DNA of 15,467 nt from Erysipelotrichaceae bacterium (lineage in GTDB: Bacteria; Bacillota_I; Bacilli_A; Erysipelotrichales; Erysipelotrichaceae). Where the stretch lies: assembly GCA_017614055.1 (NCBI GenBank), contig JAGACP010000013.1, positions 1 through 15,467 of the forward strand, read 5' to 3'. The translations under genes were made by a program, and so were the position numbers. Under the pieces are notes generated by a model, which saw only the letters and a list, made by a program, of their open reading frames with translations, did no database searches and was not told where the DNA came from. Of the stretch, positions 12,805 to 15,467 are shown piece by piece. Each line of letters opens with the position of its first letter. Position 1 is the first letter of the stretch.

Positions 12805-14016
12805 TCAGTACTTCTTCTTTATCAGTTCTTCGGAATCGAACGGTCTGTCCAGAATGGAATTGGTCGTGACATATACATTGCCTCTTCTGTAGGCATAATT
12901 GTCGGTCGTATGGATGACATGCTCGCGTCCCAGACTGTCGATGAAACGTCCGTTACCCATGAACGTATCCGACCACCCCCGGTTCATCCTGTCGTGAACG
13001 GCCTCGGAATGATCGTGGGCGCTGTTGAGGATGTAGCCGGTCTGTTCCTGTCTGTCTCTGACATAGCGGTATGTATCGTAGTCCAGATCGGACTTCCACC
13101 TGCGGTATTCGGCCCAGATCGCATCTATCTTGCGCTGTTCCTCGGGATCGATCCGAGATCCCGTCTGTTCTTCAGAGGTCTCTGTTTCTTTGTTTCTGCT
13201 TTGTCTCAGAAGCTGCGCATATTCGTTCCATACATCGTCCAGGATGGAGACGCCACTGTTGCTGACAGGTACGAAAATGTCATTCAAAGCGACGTCGTAG
13301 TCTTCTTCAAGGCAGTCCATCTCCAGATACTGGTCCACATCCCACTCGCATCTGTGAACGTCAGGATACAGATAACAGTCATTGTCTTCATCGTAGCAGC
13401 AGTCTGGATATCGTTCGAGAAGCTGCTTCTCATCGAGTCTTTCTTCGATGACGTTCCAGCGCATAAGATCGCTCGCTTCCAGAACACCGGTGTTGATGAA
13501 GTAATGAAGCCTTCCGTCTTTCCTGTAGGTATATACATTGATCCCTCTTGAATAGTAGAAATTCACCACCATGAGGTCATTTTTCCTGTATTTCTCAACG
13601 CTTCTGGCGTAGTGTTCCCTGCTTCGCTGATCGTTTTCAGGGGCGGGGATATGTTCGATGAAAGTCAGTTCCTCAACATCGGACAGACGCTGCCTGACCC
13701 TTGAATCAAGATATTCTTCCAGGCTGCATACGGTAAAATGAAGATCGCCGTTTTCATCTACGGTTCCTTCGGAATATTCATTCATCTCATCGTCAACGAA
13801 ACTGAAAGGCGAATAATAAGCGATGCTGCAGTCTCCATCGGGAGATGTATTGGTTATCCTGAAGACGAACATGTACGGACTGCCGCCGTACCAGTCTTCG
13901 TAACGGTCGATGGTGCTGGTCCATCCTTCCGGTACGAGCATCTCCACATACTCCTTGCCCGATGAAGCGCTGTAGATCTTCATATCGTTGAGCTTTATCG
14001 ATTCCTTGTTCATCAT
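12805..14016 (-). CDS. Protein of unknown function, 403 aa, first gene of the msrA-efp operon
   Basis: I do not recognise this protein. It has no signal peptide or membrane segment and is rich in Asp, Glu, Tyr and Arg. The N-terminal third (EYVEMLVPEGWTSTIDRYEDW, then SPYMFVFRITN) looks like a beta-rich domain. The middle carries four Cys within about 27 residues (PDCCYDEDNDC, HRCEW), followed by a DCLEED stretch. The last part (MNRGWSDTFMGNGRFIDSLG to YRRGNVYVTTNS) resembles C-terminal segments of uncharacterised Firmicutes proteins, an impression I cannot name more precisely. Two adjacent ATGs at 14016 and 14013 share a GAGGT site; the second has the better spacing. It is 14 bp from msrA, so it is probably cotranscribed with msrA and efp. 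Confidence 0.8.
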   Translation of the reverse strand: MMNKESIKLNDMKIYSASSGKEYVEMLVPEGWTSTIDRYEDWYGGSPYMFVFRITNTSPDGDCSIAYYSPFSFVDDEMNEYSEGTVDENGDLHFTVCSLEEYLDSRVRQRLSDVEELTFIEHIPAPENDQRSREHYARSVEKYRKNDLMVVNFYYSRGINVYTYRKDGRLHYFINTGVLEASDLMRWNVIEERLDEKQLLERYPDCCYDEDNDCYLYPDVHRCEWDVDQYLEMDCLEEDYDVALNDIFVPVSNSGVSILDDVWNEYAQLLRQSRNKETETSEEQTGSRIDPEEQRKIDAIWAEYRRWKSDLDYDTYRYVRDRQEQTGYILNSAHDHSEAVHDRMNRGWSDTFMGNGRFIDSLGREHVIHTTDNYAYRRGNVYVTTNSILDRPFDSEELIKKKY

Positions 14017-14043
14017 ATGTTACCTCGATATTTCTACCCTATT

Positions 14044-14073
14044 ATTGTAATATAGCTTACATTTCCTTTTCAA
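14044..14073 (-). promoter_or_regulatory. Promoter of the unknown gene-msrA-efp operon
   Basis: On the minus strand TTGAAA (14068-14073), inside the end of the HAD gene, is 18 nt from TACAAT (14044-14049). Both match five of six consensus bases. The predicted 5' UTR is about 20 nt and includes the GAGGT site. No terminator separates the HAD gene from this operon, so some read-through is likely. Confidence 0.6.
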
Positions 14074-14686
14074 AAACACTGGCTTCGATATATTCCCTCA
14101 GCTTTCCCGGTTCATCACTGTCGAAAAGAAACGTTTCCATCCCCATATTCCCTGCAGCTTCGACATTGTCTTCCATATCATCTATGAACATGCATTCATC
14201 TACATTCAGTCCGTATCTTTCAAGCAGTATCCTGTATATCCTCTCATCAGGCTTTTTCACTCCTTCAAAGGCGGAAACGACAGTTCCGTCGAAACAGTCG
14301 CAGCAGCTGACATTCTTCCAGTATTCCTTCTGCATCCTGCTGGCGTTGGAAAGAAGATAGATCCCGTATCCTTTATCTTTGAGTTCGCGTATGAGTCCGC
14401 TGATCCCTTCTATCTCGATGATCGGATCGCACCAGCCCATGACAAGTTCTTCGATCTTCGGCCACAGATGTTCAGGCAGCCTGTCTTTAAGTATCTCGCA
14501 CATCTGCGGCTCATCGAGGAGACCAAGATCCATGCCGGGCCACAGTTCAGAATAATAGACCTCTTTCCTCAGGATCTTCCTGTCTTCGGGATCGGATATG
14601 CCTGCCCGGTCAAGAAAAAGGTCAACATCAAACTCGATGATGACGTTGCCCATGTCGAAGATGAAGTTCCTTATCTTATTTCTCAT
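14057..14686 (-). CDS. HAD-superfamily phosphatase (YihX-like subgroup)
   Basis: A 209-residue HAD hydrolase. Motif I is FDMGNVI with nucleophile Asp11; as in YihX-type sugar phosphatases the usual second Asp is Gly. Motif II is LLSNAS (Ser113), motif III is KKPD (Lys144/145) and motif IV is FIDDMEDN (Asp169, Asp170, Asp173). A helical cap lies between about residues 20 and 90. It is probably a phosphatase for a sugar phosphate or a similar small molecule; the substrate cannot be read. No Shine-Dalgarno precedes the ATG. A TAAGAT lies 7 nt upstream and a strong terminator ends 30 bp upstream. Confidence 0.88.
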   Translation of the reverse strand: MRNKIRNFIFDMGNVIIEFDVDLFLDRAGISDPEDRKILRKEVYYSELWPGMDLGLLDEPQMCEILKDRLPEHLWPKIEELVMGWCDPIIEIEGISGLIRELKDKGYGIYLLSNASRMQKEYWKNVSCCDCFDGTVVSAFEGVKKPDERIYRILLERYGLNVDECMFIDDMEDNVEAAGNMGMETFLFDSDEPGKLREYIEASVFEKEM

Positions 14687-14705
14687 TTTCGTTATCTTAT
14701 CACAG

Positions 14706-14736
14706 AAAACAAAAAAGGCAAATCATCAGATCTGCC
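14706..14736 (-). terminator. Intrinsic terminator of the cupin-membrane protein operon
   Basis: The arms 14717-14724 and 14729-14736 form an 8-bp stem with one G-T pair and a 4-nt loop, followed on the minus strand by TTTTTTGTTTT. It lies 29 bp past the stop of the membrane protein gene. Confidence 0.9.
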
Positions 14737-14765
14737 ATTGTTTATTTGTTCCGCAAACCGTGGGC

Positions 14766-15314
14766 TTATTTGCCCTTCTTCTTTCTTTCTGCCCTGCGCT
14801 TCTGGCGGTTCTTTCTTTCCACGCCTTTCCTTATCTCGCTCAGGGACTTTTCCAGATAGTGCTTCTCCAGAGCGGATATTACCTTGTATGAATTGATGGA
14901 ATGAAGATTGACGCACAGCGCGTTGTCGATGTTGCTGCGGTCGTTGAAGAACAGCTGCACGATGGAACTGTATTCCTGGATGACGCTCCAGTATATCAGT
15001 TCGTCATCGGCGATGATGCACAGCTTGTCCGGATCGTCCTTGGAATGACATACCAGGAATCCCTCATAGATATCCAGGACCGGAATGTCCTTCACCAGCA
15101 TCACCACGGCTATGATGGCGATGGCCGTGACCAGATACGCTATCCAGTATTTCGGGACCGCGATGAAAAAAACAAGCAGCGCGATCAGCCCGAAAGCTCC
15201 GAAGGTGTACGGACGGTTTTTTACCGAGACGATCTTCTTCGCGCCTTCCGGTATGTCGCTGGCTGTATGCACAAAGACATCGATCTTTCCTGTAGGCTTC
15301 AGTTCTTCTTCCAT
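14766..15314 (-). CDS. Small membrane protein with two transmembrane helices and a basic tail
   Basis: I cannot assign a named family to this 182-residue protein. A hydrophilic N-terminus (1-36) is followed by two adjacent hydrophobic segments (about 37-54 and 56-74), then a soluble domain (about 78-160, alternating strands such as FLVCHSKDDPDKLCIIADDELIYWSVIQEY and a final helix) that may be a bacterial PH-like domain. The last 19 residues are nearly all Lys and Arg (RKNRQKRRAERKKKGK), which could bind phospholipid or RNA. AAGGAG precedes the ATG, 15 bp after the upstream stop codon. A TATAAT (15329-15334) at that stop might allow separate transcription. Confidence 0.75.
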   Translation of the reverse strand: MEEELKPTGKIDVFVHTASDIPEGAKKIVSVKNRPYTFGAFGLIALLVFFIAVPKYWIAYLVTAIAIIAVVMLVKDIPVLDIYEGFLVCHSKDDPDKLCIIADDELIYWSVIQEYSSIVQLFFNDRSNIDNALCVNLHSINSYKVISALEKHYLEKSLSEIRKGVERKNRQKRRAERKKKGK

Positions 15315-15329
15315 AACATGCTCCTTAGA

Positions 15330-15467
15330 TTATAAGTAATACGTCTCCATGTCCTTGTCGGCGATGAAAAGTACGGTCACATCTTCATCGTCGGTGGCTC
15401 CGTGCTCGGCTATGATCCCCTGAGGATACCACAGGAAAGCGCCCTTTTCATATACGTTGCCGTCTGA
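15330..15467 (-). CDS. C-terminal end of a probable cupin-fold protein, truncated by window edge
   Basis: Only the last 45 residues are present, ending in TAA. The pattern YEKGAFLWYPQGIIAEHGATDDEDVTVLFIADKD looks like the second half of a small beta-barrel of the cupin type, with a WYPxG turn, a His and a closing VLFI strand. The start and most of the domain lie beyond the window, so metal ligands cannot be checked. It is cotranscribed with the downstream membrane protein (15-bp gap). Confidence 0.6.
   Translation of the reverse strand, partial: SDGNVYEKGAFLWYPQGIIAEHGATDDEDVTVLFIADKDMETYYL

Noticed and set aside
1..15467. CRISPR arrays, insertion sequences, prophage or defence genes, tRNA and rRNA
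   Set aside because: No regularly spaced direct repeats, transposase motifs, phage-type genes or tRNA-like cloverleaf sequences were seen. The region reads as stable core chromosome.

Overview
The window is 15.5 kb of chromosomal housekeeping DNA from a low-GC Gram-positive (Firmicutes-type) bacterium with fairly balanced base composition. Supporting evidence: a complete comG-type competence pseudopilus operon, the rplU-prp-rpmA order with an N-terminally extended L27, a Zn-type L33, and strong GGAGG ribosome binding sites beside A+T-rich promoters. Some details, such as the EF-P tip loop and short pseudopilins, make me lean towards the Erysipelotrichia or a neighbouring class, but I cannot prove this from sequence alone. 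TGA is used as a stop, so the code is standard. Almost everything is on the minus strand; only trxB and a DtxR/MntR-type regulator run on plus.

Layout. (1) 1-1054: the 5' part of an exported or membrane-anchored protein with an amidase-like (Amidase_6, NlpC/P60-like) domain, cut by the window edge. (2) 1070-1975: a two-gene unit of small Lys/Glu/Ala-rich repeat proteins with its own promoter and terminator. (3) 1972-5393: seven overlapping genes comGA to comGG, encoding the pseudopilus used for DNA uptake. (4) 5443-6347: a metallo-beta-lactamase-fold hydrolase and rpmG (L33). (5) 6349-7915: ruvA-ruvB, the Holliday-junction branch migration motor. (6) 7984-9252: obg, a ribosome-assembly GTPase. 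(7) 9265-10330: rplU-prp-rpmA behind a strong promoter and a structured leader of about 100 nt. (8) 10367-11706: trxB plus a metal-dependent repressor, divergent from rplU and ended by a bidirectional terminator. (9) 11714-14073: an unrecognised 403-residue protein, msrA and efp as one operon. (10) 14057-15467: a HAD phosphatase, a two-helix membrane protein and the 3' end of a probable cupin protein.

The genes serve translation and ribosome assembly (L21, L27, L33, Prp, Obg, EF-P), DNA uptake and recombination (ComG, RuvAB) and redox repair (TrxB, MsrA). No mobile element, CRISPR array, tRNA or rRNA was seen.

The most notable signals are three. Several starts (1054, 6061, 7915, 9252, 14686) lack a Shine-Dalgarno sequence, lie just behind an intrinsic terminator and in two cases have a perfect TATAAT 6-7 nt before the ATG, which suggests leaderless mRNAs. 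EF-P has Met in place of the Lys32 that is modified in the Bacillus protein. The comGF and comGG frames overlap by at least 116 bp at an A6 run.
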